Of a stretch of DNA of 64,000 bases, positions 1 through 13,500 are shown piece after piece (positions within the stretch are counted from its first letter, which is position 1; each line of letters begins with the position of its first letter). The notes below the pieces were generated by a model, which saw only the letters and a list, made by a program, of their open reading frames with translations, did no database searches and was not told the origin of the DNA. The position numbers were made by a program, and so were the translations under genes. The DNA is from Scatophagus argus. Its lineage: Eukaryota > Chordata > Actinopteri > Scatophagidae. The DNA lies in contig NC_058504.1 of assembly GCF_020382885.2 (NCBI RefSeq), positions 10,654,519 through 10,718,518 of the forward strand. Direction: 5' to 3'.

Positions 1-2797
1 ATGTTTCATGAACATTTTGGACCACTTACCTCTGTGCTTGTAGATTACAAGTTGTCTTGAACAATGAACTTAAATGAACAGATGTGAAGTACAGCTGCAA
101 TAATTCACTGTTTAAGTTACACTCTGGTTGTATACATGACTGAGAAACAGAGAGGGTAATTGGTACACGGTAAGGAAGACAGTGCTCTCGTGGTCAGGTT
201 GTGTTCCTTTCTGTCCAACCCCCTCTTTGCTTTAAATGTCAATTTTCAGTCTGTTTCTGTGTTACAACGTTTTCAAGCCTGAAAGCTGCACAGACCTCAC
301 TGCTGAGTGTAGTTTTTTTGGAGGGGAGGTAGGGTGATGCTATAGGACAAACAGTTCTGAATAGGAAATATACACATATACCTCACTAATCAAACAATAC
401 CCAGAAATCCAGTGGATCCTGTTCACGTTCATCATTACCTTATAGTGTCTCTGTTCTCTGTACTGGAACCGTTTTCAGAACCGCAAAGCTGCCAAACAAC
501 TGTCTTCAATCAACCTTCCATCCTCCAAAACATAATTAAGGTCTTTTTAGGCACCATAAAACTATGGAAATGTCAAACTTCTATTCCCTGTAATTTAACA
601 GCTGATTTATCCTTCCTCCTTATTTTGCCTTCATATACATTTGTTTTTAATCTTTACCGTTCTGCTCCCTCTTACCTCCACCTACACACTATCTCTCTTT
701 ATCACAGCCTTGTTTCTCTGTTTGTAATTGAAGAATGCAGTTGTATGCTGAATATTTTTAACTAAAGACAAAAGAGACATTAAACTATAAGCAGTGGAGA
801 GCCATATAATGGTTAAATCATATTGTAAAGCAAAAAGATAGGCCTCTAGTTTGACTGAGGTCGTGTTACATTTTGGGCCGAGTGAATTTTGTCACGTACC
901 AGCCATGTAAGCTAACTAGCTAACTTTGAGTTCAATTTCGAAATTCATTCATTAACATCCAAAGGAAACAAAACCACAAGCACCTGAACGTGGAGCTCCC
1001 TCACAGTAATTTGACTGGAAACAGCTTTATCTTAAAAAAAATCAAGGAAACATCTCTTCATCACTTTCAAAGTGCCTAATTGTTCAGTGATGGCTTTCAG
1101 AAGTGTTTCATTTAAACGAATCAATGCCCTCTTGACTATTATTAACTAAGATTTACTGTGAAATTTGTTTATTTTTTTGTGTGTGTTATGAAGGCTGCAG
1201 AAAAGATGTAATTCAAGTTGCACTAGTGGTGAGTGTTATGTATCATGTAACTGAAGTCCCACAATTTGAATAAAAACTACTACAGAGGACTTAAACTCTG
1301 ACAACCATATTGGAGCCTCAGCCTTTTGGTTAACAATGGCTGCAAAAGGCTGATTGTGCTTCTACGCACAATATAAACATATTTGTCTCAAAAATTTTAT
1401 TTGAGTTGTTTAGTCTTTGTGAGTGTGTGGGTTTTTATTTTTGTTTTGTTTTTGTTTTTTTGTTTTGTTTTGTTTTTTTTGGGTGGGTGGGTGGTTACTG
1501 TGGGTTAATGTGAACTCTGTTAATTTTTGAAGAAGCAACGCAGAGTAAAAAAACAAGACGTGAGTTACGGCGTTTTGAAAATGTATCCACCTTAAAGTTA
1601 CTGAACAGCTTTGGTACACCAGAACCAGATTTGAGTTGCTAGATTCGAGACATAAGAGCCAAGCTTGTATAGTGAGTTTTTCCGGATCATTATTAATTAT
1701 TAGATAATTATTTTTCTTTTTTGTAGTCAGTATGGTTACATGTATTGTCAATCCTGGATCTGTCCTAACAGCCTCCTTGCTTGATTTCACCCGACTCTGA
1801 CTTACTTGGTGTCTGCTCAGAAGCACTTGAGTGCTCCTTTTTAATTAGAACACTTATGTATCAGCACATGTACTTTATATACTTTGTAATGGTTTTTGAT
1901 TAACCATTGTTGTGTTAGTTTGTTTTTGATAATTATTTTTTTGTTTGTTGGTGTCTTTGGTGATACATTTAAATGACTACTGGAAAAAGACAGAAGTGTC
2001 GAGTTGCTGTATCTGTTCAGATTTGAAATAATATATCGAAGTGAAGGAGCTGAATGAATGAACAATGACACAGTACAGCTGGATGGTTGCGTGATGTGAA
2101 CCAGTGTTTAGCTTGACAAAGTCTCTTTCGTCTATGCAGCATCGCTGGGCTCATGGTCCACTCCCTCTGCCCATTTCGCCCTCCATACACATCAGTCTCT
2201 ATGGGATGGTGTTTACTTGGATTCCCAAGTTTGTCAAGCATTTGTCTCCTGTAGCACCCAGAGCTGTAGCCTACACCAGTTTGTGGACCAGCTAAACCCA
2301 CAGTAGAGCCCTTTTTCTAAGTCAAAAAACCACATGTTTTACTGGGTTTAGCCACTTCGCCTGACAGTCAAAACGGTGATAACTTAACATTTCTTTCCTG
2401 TGCTTGCTTTTCTTTCTCTACTCGTGCTATCCTGGGGCACATGTTATTCAGGTAAGAGTTACAGAGTGGCACATGTGGCACATAAGTAAGAACAGGCTGA
2501 TATCAAACTGCCTAACACGTGACAAAGTGAAGCTGGCTAGGCTCTATTTGATTTCTGGGTTGTGAAATTCTTCTAAAGTTAGTGCAACGCAGGTCATAAG
2601 AACAAAAATCATGTTTATGTTGCATGAATTGCCAACTAATGGGTCATATTCACTTGTTTACTCAGTTTTTATTCATCGCTGTCTTCATTTCATTTAGCAT
2701 TTGGCTGAATTAACTGCTGGTTTCTATCGGCCAGTTGGCAAGAGAACAGAACCTGGCCTCTCGGTCCAACATCATTAGACGTTTACCTCTCGCAGAA

Positions 2798-2832
2798 CCC
2801 CCCCCCCCCCCCCCCCACCCCCCACCCCCCCA
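2798..2832. repeat. Poly-C / CCCCA low-complexity tract
   Basis: About 35 bases are almost pure C on the plus strand, broken by three single A residues. It is a simple-sequence tract and a likely site of length variation or sequencing error. Confidence 0.9.
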
Positions 2833-5800
2833 CCTGACTTGAAGTCCATCCAAACTATTGCAACATGGAGGCTTGTTATTCAGCTCTGCAAATGTGCCAT
2901 TTCTCTGCTCCTCTGACCTCAATCTCTGCTTACTGTTTAACTGCTTTTCCTCAGTCCGAAACCATACAAACAACATGAAAAACTGGATAGCTGAAGCTCT
3001 TGTACCATTTTCATCAAGAATACGTTTTCACAGTTTATTTTGTATTTTCGTTTTTAGTCACACCTGAATAATGTGTAAACCTTTATATGCTCCTTATGTT
3101 GTCAGACCCCTGTGTTATTCATGACTATTTCTCATTATCTTGACTGTAAGCATTGTGTTTTGACAGCTATAAATACTTTTTCTGGTGATATATTCTCATT
3201 CTGTATGGTTCCCAGGGCAACACTTGGGCCAGGCCTTTCCACAGCCTTACATGTTGAAATATGAATAATATTTCAGTGCAGGGCTCTGCTAAACATTCCT
3301 TCATTAACAAACAAAAGGTTGCTGCAGTTAAACCTCTATTGCCTGTCCTCTTCTTAAAGCTGTCAGCCTCTGTCCTCCCTATATAAGCTATACCTTGTTT
3401 CATATAAAAACACATTTCCGCTTTCGTCATTTTACAAAATTTTCATTTTCTAAGTCCAGTGATGCCGCAAGATCTGAAATTAAGTCACGCTGCTAGAGAA
3501 AATAATAGAATTTTTGTGTATTTGTCAAAGTAATTTTAAATCTGTATCAGAAGAGGCACATTTTTTTTTTTTTTATTAAACCAACAATAAAGATGTAATA
3601 TGAAAACTACCCATGCTGCAATTGTCAGTCTCTTTTGTTTTGTTGCTCCACTTCCACATCAGACACGGTAAAGGTGCTCAGGTTGTCCTCACCATGCGGT
3701 CATGTGAGATCATGTGCCCTTTCAATGCACAAAGCCGTGGAGACGTCATCACGACACGAGTCAAACGGTAAGAAAACACCACACTCTGCTGCAGTTTAGG
3801 GACGTGCTGAATGTGACTTCAGACCTTTGATCTGCTCATTATCACCACAGCAACGTGGTCGTTCATTCAGGCATTAAGTCCTCGCTTGACTCCCCATAAC
3901 CCTATTTGACCAAAGTAGGCTATCTCACAGCCTGGCAGCCAATCCTGCGCGGCATTTAAGGTCACGCTTCACTGAATCAGTTGCAAACAGCTGAGTTCTT
4001 TATATACATACAGTGAGCTATTGTGTACACATCGCTAGGCAAAGAATAAATCACTTGTTGACTCTGTCTGAGCCGAGGGCTGTTTTTTCCCTTTTAGATA
4101 AATAAGTATTAACAGAATGAAGAATTATCCTCCATGAGTTATGAGCGAATAAAAATACTCTACTTAATGACTGTTCTTCAGTTGTCTTTTCAGCTTCTTC
4201 TCCACTTATTTCATCCAAGCGTCTATGAATATGTAATTGTTTTTCATTTCCAAAGTTTAACTGATGGGCACAAGACGTCTCCTACATCACTGTAAAGTCC
4301 ATTCTCAGTGTAAGTGCGCAGGATGCTTCAAGTTTCTACATAACCCTTTTGTATGCACAAAACATTTTGTGAAAATTTTGCACAAATTTTTACACTTTAA
4401 GTAGATGAATGTGAAACAGATTTCTGGTGTCACACTCTGCACGTACATCATTCTGCACCGTGAGGTTCAAACTTTCAAATGAAGGAACAAGAAGAAGAAA
4501 AAAAACACACCTTTCTGACTTTTTAAGCATTTTGATTTTACCTTGGACATCGGAGAATTTATGTCTTTCTACTGTTGTTGATCTAAAAAAAAAAAAAATG
4601 CAAAAATTATGTAATTCTTTACATTCTTTACATTTTAAGATGGATATTTTTACAGTGTGGGCCATTGAACAGGCATCTGTGCAGTTTACTTCTGTTTTAT
4701 TCTGGGAGATAAATCGAGATAATCAGCTGACATAGCTAATTACACAAAATTCAGTCTTGGATTAGAGTGTGAAAAATCACCATGGAGCTGAGTGGCTGAA
4801 GGGCTATGAAACTGGTTTTCATTTAATGTCTTATTTCACACTTTAGATAAAAGCTATGAGATGGACGTGCACAAGCTGTATAGATGTAGACTGTAGCCTA
4901 CGTCTGTGTGTCCACACAGCTAACAGATACCCACTAGGTGTCTCTGTAGAAACAAGTGTAGAAAATCACTGCGTCAGTGCAGTAACTAATGTATGACTGT
5001 AGAATGTCCATCAGGGGTCCCTCCTACCTCATTTTCTGTGAGTAAAACATAATGATTGAATTTACTTGCAGGATGTGGCTATCCACAAGGTACCCCAGAA
5101 TCTGAGACCATAAAGACCCAGAGAAGTACCGATGAGTTCTGTTGAATTTAGATGATAACGTATGCCTGTACGTGTTGCCTTTAGAGAAAAAATGCAAAAT
5201 AAACCCTTCAGGATACAGCTGTAAAAGAGGTCTGCAATTATTTTAAGTGGGTGTTATTTAGAAAGACCTTCTTACAAAGCTTGAAAATAATGATTGTTAT
5301 TATTAGTTAATATGGCAGCATATCTTTTTCATAACCCAAGAAAAAAGCAAAGCAAACAGAAAGAACCCAAACAAATCTGAGAACATGTGGGAGTTAACAT
5401 AAGTACGACAGGCCACACAAAGTATACATAAAACACCACATGAATACAACAAAGTATATAATTACATTAAAACAGAAAAGGGGGTAGGAATATTTTATAA
5501 ATTATGTTTCATTGTTTCATTCTGTATGATGAGCGACTTCATTTTAATGCTAAACTGGATTACTTACTTAAAAACATTAACTTATTGCTTCGTATGATAC
5601 TTAATTAGTAATAATATTTAATTTAATTAATGTTTACTGTCGTGGTGAAATGTTCGAGTTTTTCGGGTTAACTTGTCGTCATATTGGAAACTTATGAAGA
5701 TGTCCCTTACAACCAGTACACACAGAAAGTGTATGAGTGTGTGATTCGACTTCCTGGTAACTGCAAATGATACTGTTTCAGTGTGAAATATGACTACGGG

Positions 5801-8500
5801 CTTCATGTCAGTAAGAGAAAATACTTTCACTCTTCCTCTTCCACAGAATGTGTTGGATGGAGGTTATTTCTCAACAAACGGTTAGGAGTATATTGTATTG
5901 CTATGCAGCCATTCACAGATTTTGGCAGGATTTTCACAGAAGTATGAAAATTCTGAAAAAAATCCAGATGTACGTTGTAGCTGTGTTGTCACATTAAACT
6001 GCGTTGTCAATGTGACCACGAAGAAAAAACAAAAAGAAGAAGAAAAGGGTAGATAAGGCCTACTTCTGGTTTGCATTATCTTGCAGCCAGGAGCCTCTGG
6101 ATCCTCATGGGGCCCTCAGGACCACGTCAAGGAACTGATGTAAGAGAGGATGATAAAACTCAGGTCATTTCTTCTGTTGTGCTACTCTGTTTACTTTCCT
6201 GCCACTTCATGGCACTTCCTCCACAATCTGCCAAAAAGGAAACAGGTTCTTTCACACTGCTGTTGCATATTAGCAGAGAGCTGTGACAATCACTCACAGG
6301 TCAGAATCTGAAACTTAAGGTCACAGCTAAGACACAGTTTTCATTACACCTGGTAGCACTTGGCTGGTAACTTGAACTTGTCCTTGTGGATAACTTGTAA
6401 AAAATCCTATTCCTTTCATTTCTTCGAAAAACGATGATAATGAAAGCCATATTTTTTTTAAATGAATGTATGTAATATGTATGTGTGTAATGTACATGTA
6501 TTTCTACAGCTTTGTGTTGGCAAATTTGGGGTTCTGGTCTGTTGCAAACTGAAAGAGGAAGAAAAAAGAGGAAAGGCAGCACTCATTGAAGGAACTTTGC
6601 TGAACCACAAAATCTGAGACATTAACAAACAGGAGTTTTCAAAGCTCTTCACTTGAAATGATTAAATTATCATTAAATCAGTTTTTAGCAATGTCATTTC
6701 TTTGCAAAAAGTGAGGTGACGAGGTGATGCTTGATGGTTGCTGTGCTTACCTTGCTCACAGAAAGCTGAATTCCCCTCATGGTAGCAGTTTGAGTCCGGC
6801 CTACAGTCCTTTGCTGAATGTCCTCCCCTGTCTCTTGCCCGCCATTTCCTGTGGCTCTCTCTGATTGTCCTGTCCGTTAAAGACATAAATGTTCCAAAAA
6901 ATATGATACAAGTTAATTAACAAGAACTTTGACAATCTCTTCCCAACTTTGCTGCTTTTCTTTGTTTGACATGGTAGTTCATGGAGTCCCTCTGGGGGTT
7001 TGGGACAGTTAGCTGGACAAAACGAACAATTTGAAGACATGAAATTGAACTAATCTGAGGGGCATTTTGAGGTTTTATTATTTTATATATTGTACTAAAT
7101 GCTAATATCTGTGATGAAAAAAATTCTCTGTTGATTAACTGTCTGGAGCACATCTTAATGCGTCTGCAGCAAGTCGATGTCTGCCTTAAAGGTATCACAT
7201 TCATTTGGTCAGCAAAAACGTTAAATGTGAGCAGCATTTGGAGATAATGAGCATCACGTGAAAGCCTTCGTTATGGCCCAAGGGAGTCTGTGTTTGTTGT
7301 TGTTGCTTCTTTCATGTGCTGTGAACACAAACCCAGGAGCTGATGATCACACCTGGGCAGCAGGCCATGGCCTCTGCTCACCTCTGTTTCATTTGGTTCA
7401 GATCATGTGAAGTAACTATCATTCACTTGCATACAGGTGCTCTGTCTGTTACTGAGATTGGGGATAGTGTGTTGTTGTTTTCACAGAGATAAAGTGTGAG
7501 AGCCAGACATAATGTGCTACTGCCATGTCTCTGCCAACGCATGTCCTGTCCGGTATGACTTTGTCCTCCAAATGAAACACACCCCCCCCACCCACTCGGA
7601 AACTTCCTCTGCTGATAACGACGTGATAAAAGCCTGGTCGGACTCACAAACCTACTGCTCGTGTTTTCATGTTTCACACAGTCAGGCCCAAAACATACAG
7701 TTTAAGACACAAGCATGCACACACTGTTGTTCTTACTGCTTCCCTCCCGGTCACCTCATGACTCCATCCTTGTCTGTGAACGTACTTGTTTTTCACGACT
7801 GGGTAGCTTTAACTTTTAACAGAACAATGTTGGAGCACAGTCGCTCATTGTTTCTGAAGTGAGGGTCTGTTGGAGGTGGATAAGTCAAAACAACAGATGA
7901 GGAACATTTTGGACTAAAGGCAGAGGGAGCACAGAAAGAACAGAGATAATGTGTGTTGTTAAGAGGGAAACAAAATAAAAAAAAGTAAAGGGAGAGAGCT
8001 CTGCAGCCTTTGCTGACACAGAAATGACAAACAGGACGAGAAGCATCAAGAAGTGTTGTTCACATTCTTGTTTGTCACGTCACCTGAATCTGGTTGTGAG
8101 TTGTGAAAGCACATACGATTGTTCATTTTGTCTGTCAGGTAAAACAAGAAAGTGTGTTTTTCTTGTGTGCTTGTGTGCACGCCTGAAATAAAGGCCAGTG
8201 AAACCCTTCAAGATTCATTGTTTTTATAAACTCTAATAAAGCAGAAAAAGGACATTAATATAAACTAATCCAGCAATATACATCGACCATTCAAACTTTA
8301 TACATCCATCTTAGTCTGAAATATTTACATTCACAAGGTCTGTTCTGTGATGAGCCCAGCCATATACTGCAAAGGGAAACCAAATACTGTTTAACTCTTT
8401 TCTGTTGACATCAGTCTTGATTCTGTGCTCTTCTTCTCATGAAATGACTCAACACCATGTCGTCAAAAAGGAGGAAATGTAAAATGATGCTGGGACAAAC

Positions 8501-8548
8501 TAATTTCCCTCTTCAGGGATCAATAATGTTGAATTGAATTGAATTGAA
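8501..8548 (+). repeat. Decayed retrotransposon 3' tail with GAATT repeats
   Basis: The phrase AATTTCCCTCTTCAGGGAT followed by CAATAATG and a short (GAATT) repeat looks like the 3' terminus common to fish non-LTR retrotransposons and their SINEs, ending in a microsatellite. A related tail occurs at 10946-11018. The family assignment rests on resemblance only. Confidence 0.4.
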
Positions 8549-8730
8549 AATGTAAACAAAGCTGTGGCCACTGAAGTAATAGCTTCTCAGATTCTCATAA
8601 TATATACCTTAACAAGTGCTCTACGTGACAATATAAATGTTTTCCTCACTTGCCGAAATGAAACAGGAATACATTATGCTACTACAATGTTGCTTGCATG
8701 GCATATGCGGTATATGTTTAGCCAGTGGCG

Positions 8731-10545
8731 TCAAAGCCCCTGCTGCGTATCACAGCCCAGGACCTCCAGACGCAGGGCGATGTGGTTGATCCAACCCCGT
8801 GGGTGGATACGGATGAAGCGGCCGAACAGAGGGGGATCAAACATAGCGTGAGCCTCTTCGTCTGGATCAGTGTTTCCTGTGAAGATCTAAGGAAAGAAAA
8901 CGGGGGAAGAAATAAAGAAACAGAAAGACAATAGAGGGGTGTTTAGCAGATTAGATACAGTAAATACATTCTCTCAGGTTAAGCAGATTTAAGATTTCAA
9001 GAATCATACCAGCATTCACTCCACTGTGTGCCACTAAAAGGTGGAAACACACTTACATTACATTACAGCCCCACATTACAGAGTAGCAGTGAGGGGAAAC
9101 TCTGAGGTGCTCCTGGGTTAATGTGTAATGAAGGAAAAAGTGACTAAAGAACATGTTAGTCATTGCACTTTTATGGACCTTTTTTTTTAATGACGCAGTA
9201 GTCAGGCAGGAACCTGGATCACATTAGCAGCAGCTCTGAGACTGGTCGAAACTCTCAGTGTGCACTTGTACCTTTTCTCTTTGGGAGTTCTCCTCTAACA
9301 CACTGCTCCAGGAGCGTCCATCATGGCTGACCGTGACCGAGAACTCTGTCACCATCATCTGGGTCAGCAGTGATCGTGCTCCTTGGGTCACAACACCTGT
9401 GATGCGCCTTATTTTATTCAAGTCAACCTGCAGCCACTCATGGGGGTTGTCGTTCTGGGGTGAAAATGGCACAACAAACATATTTAGATCATGCATACCA
9501 AGGTCCACATTCCTTAAATTAGGTTAAAATAAATGTTTTTCTTTCCTGTGTTCATTTTACTTTGTAATTTCTTTTAGACTCACAGTATATGACATTATGC
9601 ACAGAAGAATTATGAAAGATTATGAGATAATATGACCAGAAATCCAAATGCAAATGCATATTGTAACCGACAATCTACAGTTCAGTGCTGCAAAGTGTGA
9701 AAACGATATGTCGAGGAGGAACTACAGAGCAAAATCATAAAAGGATAGAGAGAAGAGAGTAAAAGGGTAACACGGGTTCCTGTTCCTCCAACTTCACTTG
9801 GTGTTGGTGTTTCGCATTTTATTTGAGACATGAAAAAATGTCGACTTTGTAAAACTAGGAATTCAAAGTTTGTAACTGTGAGCTTAAATATCAAGCGAAC
9901 ACCAGCTTAAAATACGTGTTTGTGGTGTCCTCCAGCTCTCATCTCGCTACAGTGATGTAAAAGCGTACTTCAGCCAGTGACATCAGTGTCAGGTGTGGCT
10001 ACAGGTGCAACAGAGCAGAGACTTGATAACTTTAAAGCACTGGCAGGCTGGCTGTTCTCCCCTGTTTCCAGGCTTCATGCTAAGCTAATCTAACCGTCTC
10101 CTGGTGGTGGCACCATATTTAATGGACACATAGAGCGGTGTCAATCTTCTCATCTAACTTTGAGCAAGACAGCATGTATCCAAGAATATAAAGCTATATT
10201 TTGAGAGGTTATTTTTTGTCTTTTTTTGCCTCTTATTGGATAGAACATTGTAAAGGCAGACAGGAAGCAACGACAGAAAGAGAGAGATCGTCACAGCCCA
10301 AGTGAAAGTTCATTGACTTAATCTGTTGTGCAAGAATAAAGATTAAACTCTACTATACAGTGTATGTCTATCTGTGTATTTGTGTATTTCACCTTTGGCC
10401 TCCAGGCATTGGCGCTCCCTTCCAGATGCAGGCGGGCGAGATCGGGGGACCAGCTTCGCAGCAGAGAGGAGTAAAATGAGGAGGCACTAAAGCTGCTGTC
10501 AGAAATCAACCTCTTTTGGAGCCCGAGGGGGAGAGAGCAGCCTGG

Positions 10546-10582
<37 letters not shown>

Positions 10583-13500
10583 AGAGTCATTCACAGCAAA
10601 GTAAAGTTAACTCTGCGATAAATTCTGCTGCTGTGAGTACAACTCACTGTTGAGGTCACAGCCCAGCAGCTCCAGTCGGAGAGCAGGATTTTGTTTGAAG
10701 TCCACCGGCTGAATCCTGACATAACGAGCCACAAATGGTGGAGCAAAGCTGTTGTATTTCACCCTGGAGCTGTCCATGTTGCCATAAAATACCTAAAATA
10801 AAGAAACTGTTCAGCTCAGGGATGCTGATCCATACAGAGTCCAATATCACAGGTGATACCATAGGTCAAACATACTGGTGCCTGCTGGTGATGCTCTTGT
10901 AACTTGCTGTTTTTATTCTATTGCGGTTGATGCTGCTGTAGCGCAACAATTTCCCAGGATGAATAAAGTCGATCTATCTATCGATCGATCTATCTATCTA
11001 TCTATCGATCTATCTACGATGAAATCAATCTGATCAAACTCCTATGTTCAGCTGTTGAACAGCGACCATTTTTTGCTGCAATAAACCTTTTCTTAATGTT
11101 TGTATCTTCAGATGTTATAAATGCACAGCCAATAAAGGCTTCCAAATTGTATATTACAAAATGGGGCAAAATGTACATCAGAATAGCAATCTAAAGTATC
11201 TTTCGTTTGATTTCTTTTTTGACTGGTGGTTGCTTCCAGTCAAACATTCAGCGTTTACAAGAATGCAGAATTTGTTATTAATGAACCACTTGACAGGTAA
11301 TTAAAAGATGTGTAGGATGCTTTTAGTTTGAAATCATTTTAATGATGCATTTTCAGCTATAGTAAATAGTAAATGCTAATATAAAGTGCTTTGCAGGTGC
11401 ATGTTTACATTTTGTGTGTGGTGTCCAGAGGACATACTTTTATCTGGCTGGTAATGTTTCCCCTGTAAGTGGTCCAGGTCTCCTGGTTCAGGCTGTAGGA
11501 GACGGTAAAGAATGTGACGTAGTTATCTCTTAGCCTTGCCCTGACTCCCTGTGTCTGCACACCATGCAGCAGAGTGGGCCTCTGAAGATCAACCTAAAAC
11601 CACAAGTGAACTTTAATTACAAAGAATATACAGTTCAGATCTTGCATTGGGTACACTGGAACATCATATAATGTGGCACATACAGTGTACAGCAGCAGAA
11701 AGGGTGCGGATCTTACCTGTAGCCATGACAACTTGTTTCTGCCCATCCAGGCATTGATATAACCAGACTGATCCAGCCTCGCCAGCCTTGGCTGCCAGTT
11801 ATCTGGACACATGTGTAAATACGATTATAGAACTTACTGTGGGTCAATTCCAGGCTTTCAGGTTTCACAAATATGCCTGGTGGCCACCAGAAAGAATATT
11901 TTCATTTTTCAGTGCAGTGGATATTAGTAGTAATTACTTCCTCTCTCTGTGACCAATGTTAAGAGTATTCTTGGTGTGTTTGCCCTGTTAAATGAAAGTT
12001 TTAAAAAACACCACCTTACCTATGTGATCTGACGCTGTGATCTGGGAATCGTCAATCCTTCCTGATTTCATCCCCAGAGGTGAGACACATCCTGCATGTC
12101 AGTACAAGAAAAATCCTCAATAGCTCAATAACTCATGTCACATTTCCAGATGTAGACAATTAACAAAAAATTCCCCAAATTCACTTCTGAACATTGCATC
12201 GTCTGTTTTTCACACTTTAAGAAATGATGACATGTGTGACTCTACGGGTTTACCCCAGAAATTTGACCTAGCAATATCGGAAGTCCTCACAAATTGAATA
12301 AAAAAAACCCCACCAATTACACAATAACAAGATGCTTTACTATGTGGAAAATGTGGGAAAAGTCTTTAACAGATTCATACAATGTCAAGAAATGAAACTG
12401 ATGATGAAACTTCAAAATGCAGTGAAATGAGTGTTTAATACAACCATAAGGAATCAAGTTCCTTGTCTTGCAAATGTCCCTTCATTCCTTCAAAAGCCTA
12501 AAGGTTTACAGCACAACTCGACTGCTTTGCTCAATGCATACCACAAAATAAGATGATGAATTGACACAAATGATGAGTGATGATGAATGAGAAAAATGTT
12601 GAAGGTGGTGCCATAGGAATGTAATGTCACTATTGAATCAAAAAGGTGTATCACTGACAATTTTATGCCGAGTCAGGCTCAGATATAGTTTATAATATGT
12701 CTGTCTGTCATAGTCAATCTATACTTTACCTGACCCATGTATATTGGCTCAGCTATACTCTAAGCTGGATTTTATCACTAGCATAATAAAGTGTAGCACT
12801 TAACATCAGTATCTTAGCATGTTGTCACATTAACATTCCCATGTTGTTATGTTTAGTATGTTCTGCTAACCCACCAAACTGTATTTAGAACTAATCTTTT
12901 TTTTTTTTTTTTTAATCATTGTTACTTAGCCAGTGACATTTGTACAGCATAGTAGCATGCCTTAATGTATTGGCAAATAATGCTAAAGTTTAGCATGTTA
13001 GCATGCTACTTTCAGAATTTCATTACATCTGAGACTCACAGGAATTCAGTTTTAGGGGTTTCCTTTTGTGAACTGCAGTGTTGGAAAAGAGAAAATTTGG
13101 CCTATTGGTGGCAATAAATCAGTCCTGAAAATCCACTGCTCTAATTAGCAATTAGATTATGTATCATATTACATCATAAATATTAATGTTATATACATGT
13201 TTTCACAGATACGTGACACAGCGTGTACCCACGTGGATTATAGACCAGTAGTTTGGCCCTCATGCCAGCCAGCTGATAGTCCCCTATAGTGCACTCCACC
13301 AGCCATGTGCCAACTGTGGGGGGTCTCATCTCCACTGTGCCAAACACTCCTGGGTGACAGAGAGCAATGCAGTACATTTGAGTTAAGATAAGTTAGAGTC
13401 AGCTTATTTTCTACTGTTTCCTTTTCCCACTTGGTACATACCCTGCCAGGATTCAAAATATCAGAACGGGAAAATGCTCTTATGTTTGGCCTATTTCACA

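Larger units (their letters stand above)
1..8730. other. Noncoding region downstream of f8; no gene recognised
   Basis: I find no exon or conserved protein in this stretch on either strand. The longest open frames (for example 412-765 plus and 2017-2301 minus) have no recognisable domain, and none is bordered by splice sites that extend it. The visible content is a C-rich tract near 2800, A/T-rich low-complexity DNA, and a decayed retrotransposon tail near 8500. Part of the region is probably 3' untranslated sequence of f8, which ends on the minus strand at 8731. No canonical minus-strand AATAAA lies close to that stop. The variant TATAAA near 8223-8228 is the nearest candidate. Confidence 0.6.
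8731..12091 (-). other. f8: f8 C1 and C2 discoidin domains (exons 21-27)
   Basis: C1 covers exons 21-24, starting at CVSPLGMKSGRIDDSQITAS and ending at ALRLELLGCDLN. C2 covers exons 25-27, starting at CSLPLGLQKRLISDSSFSAS and ending at ALRLEVLGC plus DTQQGL and stop. C2 carries hydrophobic spike residues (FYSSLLRSW) and SLLTQMM, which in this family insert into phosphatidylserine membranes. The paired cysteines that close each discoidin fold are present. The exon 25 acceptor is preceded by a (TG)17 microsatellite in place of an ordinary pyrimidine tract. Confidence 0.9.

Noticed and set aside
2017-2301. 94-aa minus-strand frame as a gene
   Set aside because: No recognisable domain, no supporting splice signals or neighbouring exons, and an overlapping open frame on the opposite strand.
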